Of a stretch of DNA of 64,000 bases, positions 55,690 through 63,692 are shown one piece after another. Position numbers and translations under genes: made by a program. The stretch is from NCBI GenBank assembly GCA_018713145.1, contig DVFP01000024.1:1-64000 (forward strand). The letters run 5' to 3'. The notes beneath the pieces were generated by a model. It worked only from the letters and a program-made list of their open reading frames with translations, made no database searches and was not told where the DNA came from. The stretch's first letter is position 1; each line of letters opens with the position of its first letter. Source of the stretch: Candidatus Scybalocola faecavium (GTDB taxonomy: Bacteria; Bacillota; Clostridia; Lachnospirales; Lachnospiraceae).

Positions 55690-56406
55690 TCAACTTCTCA
55701 AATCATAAAAAATATAATCCGCTCCCAGCTCAAAGTGGAGTTTGGCGATACCCAGGTCAATATATTCATAGCCCATGTTTTCATCTGCATGGCAGGTGAC
55801 TATACCATTTTTTAAGGAAAAATGCACAGGGAGCTTTCCCCTGGCAGAGGGCGCTGTAAGCACGGCGTTAATTCCATCCATAAACCATCGTGGCGGCTGC
55901 TTTGATCCGTCAACTTCCATGACTTCATCGGGAGTATGATCATGACGAATAAAACGGCGGGCCAGCTTTTCTCCCATGGAGGAGTGGTCATTGGCATAAC
56001 CCAGGGCAATGACACAGTAGAGCTTATCCGATGGAGGGAGCTTTTGGCCTACATAGGATTTGTCGTAGGAGGCCCCTACCCAGCAGGAAGCAACACCCAT
56101 GGCGGCAGCTTTAAGTACCATCAATTCCCCATAGTAGCCTAAAAGCTCCTGGGCTTTAATATTCTCTGCCTTCCCGGCAGCAACAATATAGGAATGAACG
56201 CCGGAAAAAAGACCGTAAGTTTTTAGTAAGCCGGAAAATGCTTTTTTGTCATTAGTCACAAGGTGAAAATCGAGAAGCTGTCCGGGATGGGCGTTGGCTT
56301 CCTGAATCTGTGTCTCCAACATGTGGATGACCTCCCGGGATAAAGGCCGGTCTGTAAAGCTTCGCCGGGAGGTGCGGATTTTCATAGCCTCTTTTAATGT
56401 CATCAT
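55690..56406 (-). CDS. Nitroreductase family protein, TM1586-like
   Basis: The 238-residue protein fits the TM1586-type FMN nitroreductase fold: an opening MKIRTSRRSFTDRPLSREVI, then GYYGELMVLKAAAMGVASCWVG and VIALGYA. It likely reduces a quinone or nitro group with FMN; the partner is unknown. It starts 15 bases after the pfkA stop on the same strand, so the two may share a transcript. Confidence 0.85.
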   Translation of the reverse strand: MMTLKEAMKIRTSRRSFTDRPLSREVIHMLETQIQEANAHPGQLLDFHLVTNDKKAFSGLLKTYGLFSGVHSYIVAAGKAENIKAQELLGYYGELMVLKAAAMGVASCWVGASYDKSYVGQKLPPSDKLYCVIALGYANDHSSMGEKLARRFIRHDHTPDEVMEVDGSKQPPRWFMDGINAVLTAPSARGKLPVHFSLKNGIVTCHADENMGYEYIDLGIAKLHFELGADYIFYDLRS

Positions 56407-56421
56407 TAGCAGGCCTCCGGA

Positions 56422-57396
56422 TCAATACATAACCATTAAGCGGCTGATCAGGAATTGGTATTCATCAATGCCCTTAGTCATGGCAAGAGCCTCATCAATA
56501 TCAAAATTGGTAAATTTTCCGTTCTTATAGGCAATGACCCGGTTGGTGGCTCCCTGCTTCAGCAGGTCTACCGCATATGCTCCCATGGTGGAAGCGTAAA
56601 CTCGGTCCTTAGCTGTGGGGACGCCGCCTCTTTGGATATGGCCTAAAATGGTGGCCCGTGTCTCAATACCTGTAGCGACCTCGATCCTTTTTGCCAGTCG
56701 GTTGGAATGGCCGATGCCTTCCGCGTTAATAACTACATGATGGGTCTTTCCCTTCTGACGGTTGGAAAGGATGGTGTCAATAAGATCCTGCTCGGAAAAT
56801 TCGTCTTTTTCCGGAATCAGGATACCGTCAGCACCATTGGCGATTTCACACCAAAGAGCAATATATCCTGCATTTCTTCCCATAACCTCTACAATACTGC
56901 ACCGTTCATGGGACATAGAAGTATCTTTGATCTTATCAATGGCAGCTACAGCAGTATTTACCGCTGTGTCAAAGCCGATGGTATAATCCGTACATGCAAT
57001 ATCCAGATCAATGGTTCCCGGGATGCCGATAGTATTTATTCCTAATGCAGCCAGTTTTTGGGCCCCTTTAAAAGAACCGTCACCGCCAATGACAATGAGT
57101 CCCTGGATACCGTTGTCCCGCAGGATCTGAGCCCCTTTGGCCTGTCCTTCCGGGGTTTCGAATTCCTTGCACCGGGCTGTAAAAAGAATGGTACCGCCCC
57201 GGCGCATGATTTCGGAAACGCTTTTTGTATCCATATCAATGATTTCATTTTCCAGAAGTCCGGCATAGCCTCTCTGGATACCTTTTACCTGTATGCCGCT
57301 GTTAATGGCTGTGCGGACAATGGCACGGATGGCCGCATTCATTCCGGGCGCGTCGCCGCCGCTGGTAAGTACGCCAATGGTTTTCATTTCTGACAT
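56422..57396 (-). CDS. pfkA: ATP-dependent 6-phosphofructokinase
   Basis: The 324-residue protein has GGDAPGMNAAIR, GGDGSFKGA (the glycine typical of ATP use), the active GTIDLDIACTDYTIGFDTA and RGG loops. In most PfkA proteins the active loop reads GTIDNDIxGTD; here Asn is Leu and Gly is Cys, though the two aspartates stay. It catalyses the committed step of glycolysis. GGGGAGG precedes ATG. Confidence 0.96.
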   Translation of the reverse strand: MSEMKTIGVLTSGGDAPGMNAAIRAIVRTAINSGIQVKGIQRGYAGLLENEIIDMDTKSVSEIMRRGGTILFTARCKEFETPEGQAKGAQILRDNGIQGLIVIGGDGSFKGAQKLAALGINTIGIPGTIDLDIACTDYTIGFDTAVNTAVAAIDKIKDTSMSHERCSIVEVMGRNAGYIALWCEIANGADGILIPEKDEFSEQDLIDTILSNRQKGKTHHVVINAEGIGHSNRLAKRIEVATGIETRATILGHIQRGGVPTAKDRVYASTMGAYAVDLLKQGATNRVIAYKNGKFTNFDIDEALAMTKGIDEYQFLISRLMVMY

Positions 57397-57461
57397 TTTT
57401 ATATCCTCCCCTGTGTTTCATAGGATGCTGTATGGAGACAGCTGTAAAATCTCTTTCTTTT

Positions 57462-57490
57462 ATCATAATAAATTTCTATAGGGGTGTCAA
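57462..57490 (-). promoter_or_regulatory. Promoter of pfkA
   Basis: On the minus strand, TTGACA (57485-57490), 17 bases, TATGAT (57462-57467). Confidence 0.85.
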
Positions 57491-57588
57491 ATGGAACTTG
57501 CTTTCCGTTGAGATTCTCTCCCGGATATGTTATTATAATCGTGTGTCTCCATGACTGATGGAGGTTTTATGACAGGAAGTGACAAGGA

Positions 57589-58905
57589 TTGGATTTATTT
57601 GATTATATGCGGGAGACTTCTATGGAAAAAGAAGCTCCCCTGGCATCCCGCCTGCGGCCCAGAACCTTGGATGAGATCGTAGGGCAGCAGCATATTATTG
57701 GAAAAGACAAGCTTTTATATCGGGCCATTAAAGCGGATAAGATCAGTTCTGTAATTTTTTACGGCCCTCCCGGAACGGGAAAGACCACTATTGCCAAGGT
57801 GATCGCCAATACGACCAGCGCTCAGTTCAAACAGATCAACGCCACCAGTGCGGGGAAAAAGGATATGGAGCAGGTGGTCCAGGAGGCTAAAAATGATCTT
57901 GGTATGTATGGGAAAAAGACCATTTTGTTTGTAGACGAGATCCACCGGTTTAATAAAAGCCAGCAGGATTATCTCCTTCCTTTTGTTGAGGACGGTACGG
58001 TGATCCTTATTGGAGCGACCACGGAGAATCCTTATTTTGAGGTAAACAGCGCGCTTTTGTCCAGATCGATTATTTTTGAACTCCATCCCCTTTCAAAGGA
58101 TGAAATAAAAACCCTGCTGACCCGGGCAGTATACGATCAGGAAAGGGGCATGGGCGCTTATAATGCCCAGATCACGGAGGAAGCCCTGGATTTTCTGGCA
58201 GATGTGGCCAACGGAGATGCCCGGGCTGCCTTAAACGCGGTGGAAATCGGTGTTTTGACCACACAGCCCGGGGCGGACGGGAAGATTTGCATTGACCTGT
58301 CGGTTGCTTCAGAATGTATCCAGAAGCGTGTGATTAAATACGACCGGAACGGGGACAATCATTATGACACTATTTCCGCATTTATAAAAAGTATGCGGGG
58401 ATCAGATCCGGATGCTGCGGTATATTATTTGGCCCGGATGATTTACGCTGGAGAAGAGCCTGCTTTTATTGCCCGCAGGATCATGATCTGTGCTGCTGAG
58501 GATGTGGGAAATGCCGATCCTCAGGCCCTTGTTGTGGCTACAAATGCAGCCATGGCTGTGGAGCGCCTTGGAATGCCGGAAGGCCGCATTATATTAGCTC
58601 AGGCGGCTATTTACGTGGCTTGCGCCCCGAAGAGCAATTCTGCCATATGCGCCATTGATGATGCTATGGAATATGTCCGGACTCATGAGACGGCGCCGGT
58701 GCCAACTCATTTGCGGGACGCCCATTACAAGGGAGCGGCAAAGCTAGGCCATGGTCTTGGATACCAATACGCCCATAATTTTGAAAATCATTATGTAAAA
58801 CAGCAGTATTTGCCGGATGATGTGGAAGGACAGAAATTTTTCCATGCCGGAGATCTGGGGTATGAAAAGCAAATGAAAGATTACATGAAAAAGATAAGAT
58901 CATAA
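57589..58905 (+). CDS. rarA: Replication-associated recombination protein A (AAA ATPase)
   Basis: The 438-residue protein opens with MDLFDYMRE, a start widely kept in the family, so the TTG at 57589 is the likely start (AGGAAGTG lies before it). Walker A GPPGTGKT is at about residue 60, Walker B ILFVDEIHRF and sensor 1 GATTENP follow, and the tetramerisation C-terminus ends in the conserved HAGDLGYEKQMKDY. It handles stalled replication forks. A small stem CTCCAT/ATGGAG lies upstream at 57546. Confidence 0.95.
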   Translation: MDLFDYMRETSMEKEAPLASRLRPRTLDEIVGQQHIIGKDKLLYRAIKADKISSVIFYGPPGTGKTTIAKVIANTTSAQFKQINATSAGKKDMEQVVQEAKNDLGMYGKKTILFVDEIHRFNKSQQDYLLPFVEDGTVILIGATTENPYFEVNSALLSRSIIFELHPLSKDEIKTLLTRAVYDQERGMGAYNAQITEEALDFLADVANGDARAALNAVEIGVLTTQPGADGKICIDLSVASECIQKRVIKYDRNGDNHYDTISAFIKSMRGSDPDAAVYYLARMIYAGEEPAFIARRIMICAAEDVGNADPQALVVATNAAMAVERLGMPEGRIILAQAAIYVACAPKSNSAICAIDDAMEYVRTHETAPVPTHLRDAHYKGAAKLGHGLGYQYAHNFENHYVKQQYLPDDVEGQKFFHAGDLGYEKQMKDYMKKIRS

Positions 58906-58970
58906 CAATTTCCGGATGAATAGTTACATAAAAGAACCTTAGATCTACGGACAGGATGATGCAGATAAAC

Positions 58971-59000
58971 CGTAACCGTTTGCCTGTCTGAACGGTTACG
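58971..59000 (+). promoter_or_regulatory. Perfect inverted repeat before the phosphatase gene
   Basis: CGTAACCGTT (58971-58980) and AACGGTTACG (58991-59000) lie just before TAAGGAGG. It could end the rarA transcript or serve as an operator; no T-run follows. Confidence 0.5.
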
Positions 59001-59016
59001 ACTAAGGAGGAAAGAT

Positions 59017-59637
59017 ATGATTGAATTATATATTTTGCGCCATGGCCGTACCCCGTGGAATCAGGCCGGGCGCATCCAGGGAAGCACGGATATTGAATTA
59101 AGCCCGGAAGGGCGTCAGGCCGCCATAAATACAGGAAAAGCCTGGGAGGCCATGGGCCTGCATTTTGACCAGGTGTATTCCAGCCCGCTAAAGCGGGCCT
59201 ATGAGACGGCCTGCCTGGCTAGCGCCTATACCGGCCTGACGGTCCACAAAGATGACCGTCTTAGAGAGCTTTGCTTTGGCGTCCTGGAGGGCGAATCGGT
59301 TTCCCATATTAATGACCCTGAGACGGACCCGGCCCATGGCTGCTTTTTTTCTCATCCGGAGAACTATCAGCGGCCGGAAGGGGGAGAGTCTTTGGAAGAG
59401 CTGTGTGCCAGGGCCAAAAGCTTTCTGGATGAATTGTTTGAAACATATACTCATGGGGAACGAATTCTTATCGTAGCTCACGGAGCCATGAACAAGGCTC
59501 TCATGCGCGTTTTAAAAAAGTCGGATCTAAAGGATTTCTGGACAGGAAAGCTGCAGAAAAACTGTGGTGTCAACATTGTAAAGGCGGATGGCCGGCACTG
59601 TGAGATCCTGGCGGAAGGAAAGATTTATGGCAATTAA
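59017..59637 (+). CDS. Histidine phosphatase family protein
   Basis: The 206-residue protein has the catalytic LRHGRTPWNQAGRIQG, the second-helix YSSPLKRAYETA, the acid LRELCFGVLEGE and the C-terminal His in VAHGAMNKAL. It removes phosphate from small molecules (phosphoglycerate-mutase-like). It overlaps the next gene by 11 bases, indicating a shared transcript. Confidence 0.93.
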   Translation: MIELYILRHGRTPWNQAGRIQGSTDIELSPEGRQAAINTGKAWEAMGLHFDQVYSSPLKRAYETACLASAYTGLTVHKDDRLRELCFGVLEGESVSHINDPETDPAHGCFFSHPENYQRPEGGESLEELCARAKSFLDELFETYTHGERILIVAHGAMNKALMRVLKKSDLKDFWTGKLQKNCGVNIVKADGRHCEILAEGKIYGN

Positions 59638-60973
59638 TAAAAATAAGCTTCTTGTGATTTCTTTGGATGCCCTTGGAGCGGAAGATGCTTCGTTTTTTGA
59701 AACACTTCCCAATTTCCAAAGGATTTTATCCGGCGGCGCCCGGTGCTTTAACGTGTCCTCGGTGTATCCGAGCCTGACTTATCCGGCCCACACAAGTATT
59801 GTGACCGGATGTTATCCAAGAAAGCACGGCATTGTAAATAATACCCGGTTCCAGTTCCGCAGAGAGTCTCCGGACTGGTTCTGGCAGAGAAAGTATATAA
59901 AGACCACCACCCTGTACGACCAGGTGCTTAAAGAGGGCGGGACTGTTGCTGCCTTTTTGTGGCCTGTGACTGCCCGCTCAAAGATCACCTGGAATGTGCC
60001 TGAGATTTTCGCCAACCGGCCCTGGGATAATCAGATCTTTACTTCCCTGCGCAACGGTTCCCCGGCTTTTCAGGCAGTGCTTCAGCAGCGTTTCGGCCAT
60101 ATCCGTCAGGGACGGCGTCAGCCGGCTCTGGACGATTTTGTAACCGAGTGTGTTAAGTATACTTTGGCGGTAAAGCGTCCGGATCTGACACTGGTCCATC
60201 TGACCGATGTGGATACCCAAAGGCATCTTCACGGAGTACGGGCTCCACAGGTGCGGGAGGCCATCCTGCGCCATGACCGGCGGCTGGGAGGTATCCTGGA
60301 TATTTTGGAGGAAAATGGCCTTATGGACCAGACCAATGTGGTCATTCTTGGAGATCATTATCAAAAAGATACCTCTATGGCGATTCAGATGAATTACTGG
60401 CTGTGGCAAAAGGGCTGGCTGACCGTGCGGGCAGGACGCCTTCACCAGTGGCAGGTTTACTGCAAAAACTGTGACGGCAGTGCCTATGTATACATCCGCA
60501 AAGGCAGCGGCTATTTAAAGGACGCGGTGCGGGAGTTCCTTCGGGAGCTTGCGGCAGATGCGGACAGCGGCATTGAGCAGCTTATTGAGGGCCGGGATGG
60601 GGCGGCTATGGGCGCGGATCCCCATTGCAGCTTTATGCTGGAGGCCAAAGATGGGTATTATTTCCAGGATGGCTTAAACGGTCCGTTTCTGTCTGTGGAA
60701 AATATGGATGGGATCACAGGCCCGGAACCGATGTATGCCACCCATGGTTACCTTCCCGGAAAGCCGGGCTACCAGACGGTATTTATGGCTAAAGGTCCGG
60801 ATGTTAAGGAAAATACAGACATTTTGTCTATGTGCCTGGTGGACGAAGGGCCTACCCTGGCCCGGCTGTTAGGCGTGACTCTGCCTGAGGCTGACGGCCG
60901 GGTCATCACAGCAATGTTAAAAGAAGCTGCGGAAAATATTTTGCTGGAGTGCCATGAAAAGCCACAGGAATAG
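59627..60973 (+). CDS. Alkaline phosphatase / nucleotide pyrophosphatase family protein
   Basis: The 448-residue protein matches type I phosphodiesterases: VISLDALGAEDASFF, the nucleophile in SSVYPSLTYPAHTSIVTGCYPRKHG, then LVHLTDVDTQRHLHG and VVILGDHYQ for the metals. It cleaves phosphodiesters or pyrophosphates. I chose ATG 59627 because GGAAGGAAAG precedes it; it overlaps the preceding phosphatase. There is no signal peptide. Confidence 0.92.
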   Translation: MAINKNKLLVISLDALGAEDASFFETLPNFQRILSGGARCFNVSSVYPSLTYPAHTSIVTGCYPRKHGIVNNTRFQFRRESPDWFWQRKYIKTTTLYDQVLKEGGTVAAFLWPVTARSKITWNVPEIFANRPWDNQIFTSLRNGSPAFQAVLQQRFGHIRQGRRQPALDDFVTECVKYTLAVKRPDLTLVHLTDVDTQRHLHGVRAPQVREAILRHDRRLGGILDILEENGLMDQTNVVILGDHYQKDTSMAIQMNYWLWQKGWLTVRAGRLHQWQVYCKNCDGSAYVYIRKGSGYLKDAVREFLRELAADADSGIEQLIEGRDGAAMGADPHCSFMLEAKDGYYFQDGLNGPFLSVENMDGITGPEPMYATHGYLPGKPGYQTVFMAKGPDVKENTDILSMCLVDEGPTLARLLGVTLPEADGRVITAMLKEAAENILLECHEKPQE

Positions 60974-61047
60974 GGCACGGCATAAATAATGAAATCCCGC
61001 AAGGGGATACCTTTATGCCGTGATAAGGCACGGCATAAATAATGAAA
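60974..61047 (+). repeat. Leader repeat, family A, copy 4 (double unit)
   Basis: A 21-base exact direct repeat (60974-60994 and 61027-61047) brackets TCCCGCAAGGGGATACCT, which is identical over 18 bases to the spacer in copy 1. The stem is TATGCCGTG-ATAAGG-CACGGCATA. It ends at the ribosome site of the yqeY-like gene. Confidence 0.85.
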
Positions 61048-61059
61048 GGATATGATAAA

Positions 61060-61506
61060 ATGGCAAAGGTTGATGTTGTGAGAGCTGCTATGGTGGCAGC
61101 TATGAAGAGCGGAGAGAAGGAGCGGAAAAATGCATTGTCCATGCTTTTATCTGCACTGAAAAATGCAACTATTGATAAGCGGGATGATCTGACAGATGAA
61201 GAGTCAGATGCAGTGATCCGCAAGGAAATCAAACAGACACAGGAAACACTGGATACGACCCCGGCAGACCGGACAGATATTATTGATCAGTGCCGTCTGC
61301 GTATTGCTGTGTATGAAGAGTTTGTTCCTAAAATGATGGAAGCCGATGAAATCGATCGGGTGATCGACAGTGTATTGGCGGAGCTGGGGATCAATCAGCC
61401 AACAGGAAAAGATAAAGGCCGGATCATGAAAACTTTGATGCCTAAGGTTAAGGGCAAGGCTGACGGCAAGCTGGTGAATGAACTGCTGACAAAACGGATG
61501 AGCTGA
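61060..61506 (+). CDS. GatB/YqeY domain protein
   Basis: The 148-residue helical protein matches YqeY: EKERKNALSMLLSALKNATIDKR, and the tail GKDKGRIMKTLMPKVKGKADG, like the tRNA-binding tail of GatB. Its function alone is unclear. I chose ATG 61060 because AAAGGA precedes it at nine bases; ATG 61042 lies within the leader module. Confidence 0.93.
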   Translation: MAKVDVVRAAMVAAMKSGEKERKNALSMLLSALKNATIDKRDDLTDEESDAVIRKEIKQTQETLDTTPADRTDIIDQCRLRIAVYEEFVPKMMEADEIDRVIDSVLAELGINQPTGKDKGRIMKTLMPKVKGKADGKLVNELLTKRMS

Positions 61507-61614
61507 TTGGCAGGGGATCCCAGGCTCTCTTTTCTGTACCGGCAAATATGAGAGTTTCCGGGGCCTGTGAATTATAAGTGTGCCTGAATCGTTGGAATTT
61601 GCTTGAAAATTTTG

Positions 61615-61642
61615 TAGACACATCTTTATTTTATGTTATAAT
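61615..61642 (+). promoter_or_regulatory. Promoter of the riboswitch-controlled operon
   Basis: TAGACA (61615-61620), 16 bases, TATAAT (61637-61642). It places the RNA start about 50 bases before the riboswitch. Confidence 0.6.
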
Positions 61643-61694
61643 TGACATGTAATGCTTTGGTGTCAAATATTTTTTGATACTATGATGCGAATTC

Positions 61695-61834
61695 CGTAAT
61701 AAAAGGGAGTAGCCGCCATAACAGAAAGCTTATGGATTTTCAGGCGTCAGTACGATAGGAATATCCGCCTGCAAGTTGAAATGGCAAGACTTTTATTACA
61801 GATGGACAGCGAGTCTGTCTGTAATAAAAGTCTT
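61695..61834 (+). ncRNA. Probable yybP-ykoY (manganese) riboswitch with a switching terminator
   Basis: The aptamer begins GTAATAAAAG-GGAGTAGC and ends GGCAAGA-CTTTTATTAC, matching the two conserved loop strands of the yybP-ykoY class (GGGGAGUAGC and GCAAGAC). Stem P1 pairs TAATAAAAG (61697-61705) with CTTTTATTA. Inside, CCATAA/TTATGG and CAGGCG/CGCCTG stems and the conserved CGTCAGTACGA are present. The 3' half of P1 also forms the left arm of a 17-base terminator: AAGACTTTTATTACAGA (61786-61802) with TCTGTAATAAAAGTCTT (61818-61834), followed by TTG and T-rich DNA. The two folds exclude each other. In this class Mn2+ favours P1 and so keeps transcription on. Confidence 0.85.
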
Positions 61835-61941
61835 TTGTTATCTTTGCAGAAATTTCTACAAGACCATTACTGTGTCCGGATGAATCCCATGGCTTCCGTC
61901 TGCTACAGCGGCAAAAAACAAATGAAAGGGTGTTTTTATCT

Positions 61942-63078
61942 ATGGAGTTTCTTTTGGACGGCATCCGGGCTGTTACCTGGCAGCAGGGTGTTATGTATCT
62001 TGTAGGAATTCTTCTCATTTGGCTTGCCATTAAAAAAGACTGCGAGCCAACTTTGCTCCTGCCTATGGGCTTTGGTGCGATCCTGGTCAACCTGCCGTTT
62101 ACCGGAGTGTTAAACCAGGTAATGTCTGGCGTAGGAGAGACTAACGGTATCATCGAGTGGCTGTTTGATATTGGTATTGAAGCATCAGAGGCGCTGCCGA
62201 CACTTCTGTTTATCGGTATTGGAGCTATGATCGATTTTGGGCCTCTTCTGGCAAATCCGGTTATGTTCCTGTTTGGCGCTGCAGCTCAGTTTGGTATCTT
62301 TTTCGCCATCAGTGCTGCTTCTTTAATGGGCTTTAACTTGGCAGATGCAGCTTCTGCCGGTATTATCGGCGCCGCAGATGGTCCGACAGCCATTCTTGTA
62401 TCTCAGGTGCTGGATTCCAGCTATGTGGGCGCAATTGCAGTGGCGGCTTATTCCTATATGGCGTTAGTACCTATTATCCAGCCGCTGGTTATCAAGGCGA
62501 TGACTACAAAGAAGGAACGTCGGATCCATATGGAATATCATCCGGCGCAGGTGACAAAAGCTGTCCGGATCGCGTTCCCTATTATCGTAACAATCATCGT
62601 AGGCTTTGTAGCACCTTCCTCGATCGCCCTGGTAGGTTTCTTAATGTTTGGTAACCTGCTGAGAGAGTGCGGTGTACTGGGAACTTTATCAGATACGGCC
62701 CAGAATACTTTGACCAACCTGATCACACTGCTTCTGGGAATTACTATTTCCTTTAGTATGCGTGCGGAAGCTTTCGTTGACGTTCGTACACTTTTGATCA
62801 TGTGCATTGGTCTTTTGGCATTTATTTTTGATACTGTAGGCGGTGTGCTCCTGGCTAAGATCCTGAACCTGTTTAGAAAGAACAAGATCAACCCAATGGT
62901 AGGTGCTGCCGGAATCTCCGCGTTCCCAATGGCTTCCCGTGTTGTCCAGAAGCTGGCCAATGAAGAAGAAAAGGGAAATATTATCCTGATGCATGCTGCC
63001 GGAGCAAATGTATCCGGTCAGATCGCTTCAGTTATTGCCGGCGGTCTTGTTATCCAGGTCGTTACAAGTTATCTTTGA
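61942..63078 (+). CDS. Sodium ion-translocating decarboxylase beta subunit (OadB-like)
   Basis: The 378-residue protein has about nine to eleven membrane helices and the ion-pumping core of the OadB/MmdB/GcdB family: GIGAMIDFGPLLANP, GAADGPTAILVSQVL, and the conserved NPMVGAAGISAFPMASRVVQ near the end. In full complexes it moves Na+ outward using the free energy of decarboxylation. No alpha (carboxyltransferase), delta or biotin-carrier gene is near. I chose ATG 61942, with AAAGGG before it; GTG 61930 is possible. A manganese riboswitch lies in its leader. The usual partner may be encoded elsewhere, or this may act alone. Confidence 0.92.
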   Translation: MEFLLDGIRAVTWQQGVMYLVGILLIWLAIKKDCEPTLLLPMGFGAILVNLPFTGVLNQVMSGVGETNGIIEWLFDIGIEASEALPTLLFIGIGAMIDFGPLLANPVMFLFGAAAQFGIFFAISAASLMGFNLADAASAGIIGAADGPTAILVSQVLDSSYVGAIAVAAYSYMALVPIIQPLVIKAMTTKKERRIHMEYHPAQVTKAVRIAFPIIVTIIVGFVAPSSIALVGFLMFGNLLRECGVLGTLSDTAQNTLTNLITLLLGITISFSMRAEAFVDVRTLLIMCIGLLAFIFDTVGGVLLAKILNLFRKNKINPMVGAAGISAFPMASRVVQKLANEEEKGNIILMHAAGANVSGQIASVIAGGLVIQVVTSYL

Positions 63079-63100
63079 TTGAAGGGAAGGTTTTAGATAT

Positions 63101-63265
63101 ATGAGTACGATGGAAAATTTTATAATTTCACTGGAAATTATGGGAAAAGGCATGGGTGGAATCTTTGTTGCCATTATTTTGATCATGATCATTGTATGGG
63201 CGCTGGGGAAATTTTCAGCATCCTCCGCTAAAAAGAAGAACGAGGAAGAAAACCGGATGCCATAA
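63101..63265 (+). CDS. Small membrane protein, OadG (gamma)-like
   Basis: This 54-residue protein has one membrane helix (about residues 17-37, GMGGIFVAIILIMIIVWAL) with a short outside N-terminus (LEIMGKGM) and a charged Lys/Glu-rich tail. OadG proteins have just this layout and join the beta and alpha subunits. AAGGGAAGG stands before ATG. It follows the beta subunit by 22 bases, so it belongs to the same transcript. It lacks the long biotin-side tail of many OadG proteins. Confidence 0.75.
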   Translation: MSTMENFIISLEIMGKGMGGIFVAIILIMIIVWALGKFSASSAKKKNEEENRMP

Positions 63266-63275
63266 TGAAAATATA

Positions 63276-63317
63276 ACAGCTCAGGACGGCGGAAGAAGAT
63301 GCGCCGTCCTGAGCTGT
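63276..63317 (+). terminator. Stem after the gamma-like gene
   Basis: AGCTCAGGACGGCG (63278-63291) pairs perfectly with CGCCGTCCTGAGCT (63302-63315). There is no T-run, but the next stem supplies one. Confidence 0.6.
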
Positions 63318-63327
63318 ATGTAACTGG

Positions 63328-63395
63328 AAAAATCCCCGCAGTGAGCCGGGATGGAAGTTCATCCATCGCTGGCGGTATACTGTGGGGATTTTTGT
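63328..63395 (+). terminator. Terminator of the sodium-pump operon
   Basis: AAAAATCCCC (63328-63337) and GGGGATTTTT (63384-63393) enclose further small stems (GGATG/CATCC). Confidence 0.75.
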
Positions 63396-63410
63396 TTCCT
63401 TTATTTTTTA

Positions 63411-63488
63411 TACTGGAGAAAAGTATTCGCTGTCGCGGCTGGTGTAGTTTGCCACTACATCATCAAGTGGTTAGACGGCGATAAGTAG
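63411..63488 (+). pseudogene. Fragment of a small membrane peptide gene
   Basis: One frame reads WRKVFAVAAGVVCHYIIKWLDG then DK and stop (TAG 63486). Short peptides ending in GVxxxYxxKWLDG are common in Firmicutes, but no start codon is found here. Confidence 0.35.
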
Positions 63489-63529
63489 TCGGTAACTAGC
63501 CCCGGCCTGTTCCCCCGAATAACGGAAAA

Positions 63530-63561
63530 GAAGCCCCCAGAGCTGCAACTCTGGGGGCTTC
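63530..63561. terminator. Perfect terminator stem
   Basis: GAAGCCCCCAGAG (63530-63542) and CTCTGGGGGCTTC (63549-63561) form a perfect 13-base stem. It could serve the fragment at 63411 or the minus-strand ABC gene. Confidence 0.65.
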
Positions 63562-63597
63562 GTCTTGTCGTCCTACATGGACTTATCTTATCTTTTT

Positions 63598-63662
63598 GCC
63601 TACTGGCATTATAGCATAGTTGGATAAGGTGGCGGCCGAAAATATTTGTTTGATACGCTTCA
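63598..63662 (+). repeat. Dispersed repeat, family B, copy 3 (partial)
   Basis: Contains AGTTGGATAAGGTGGCGGCCGA and AATATTTGTTTGATACGCTTCAA, matching copy 1. The left part with TTTTGGGGTG is missing. Confidence 0.6.
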
Positions 63663-63692
63663 AGCTGAATATCCAAACTTTGTCCCAGCCGC

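Noticed and set aside
61642..61669. TTGACA-TGTCAA inverted repeat as a second promoter
   Set aside because: No -10 hexamer stands at the right distance; the upstream TAGACA/TATAAT fits better.
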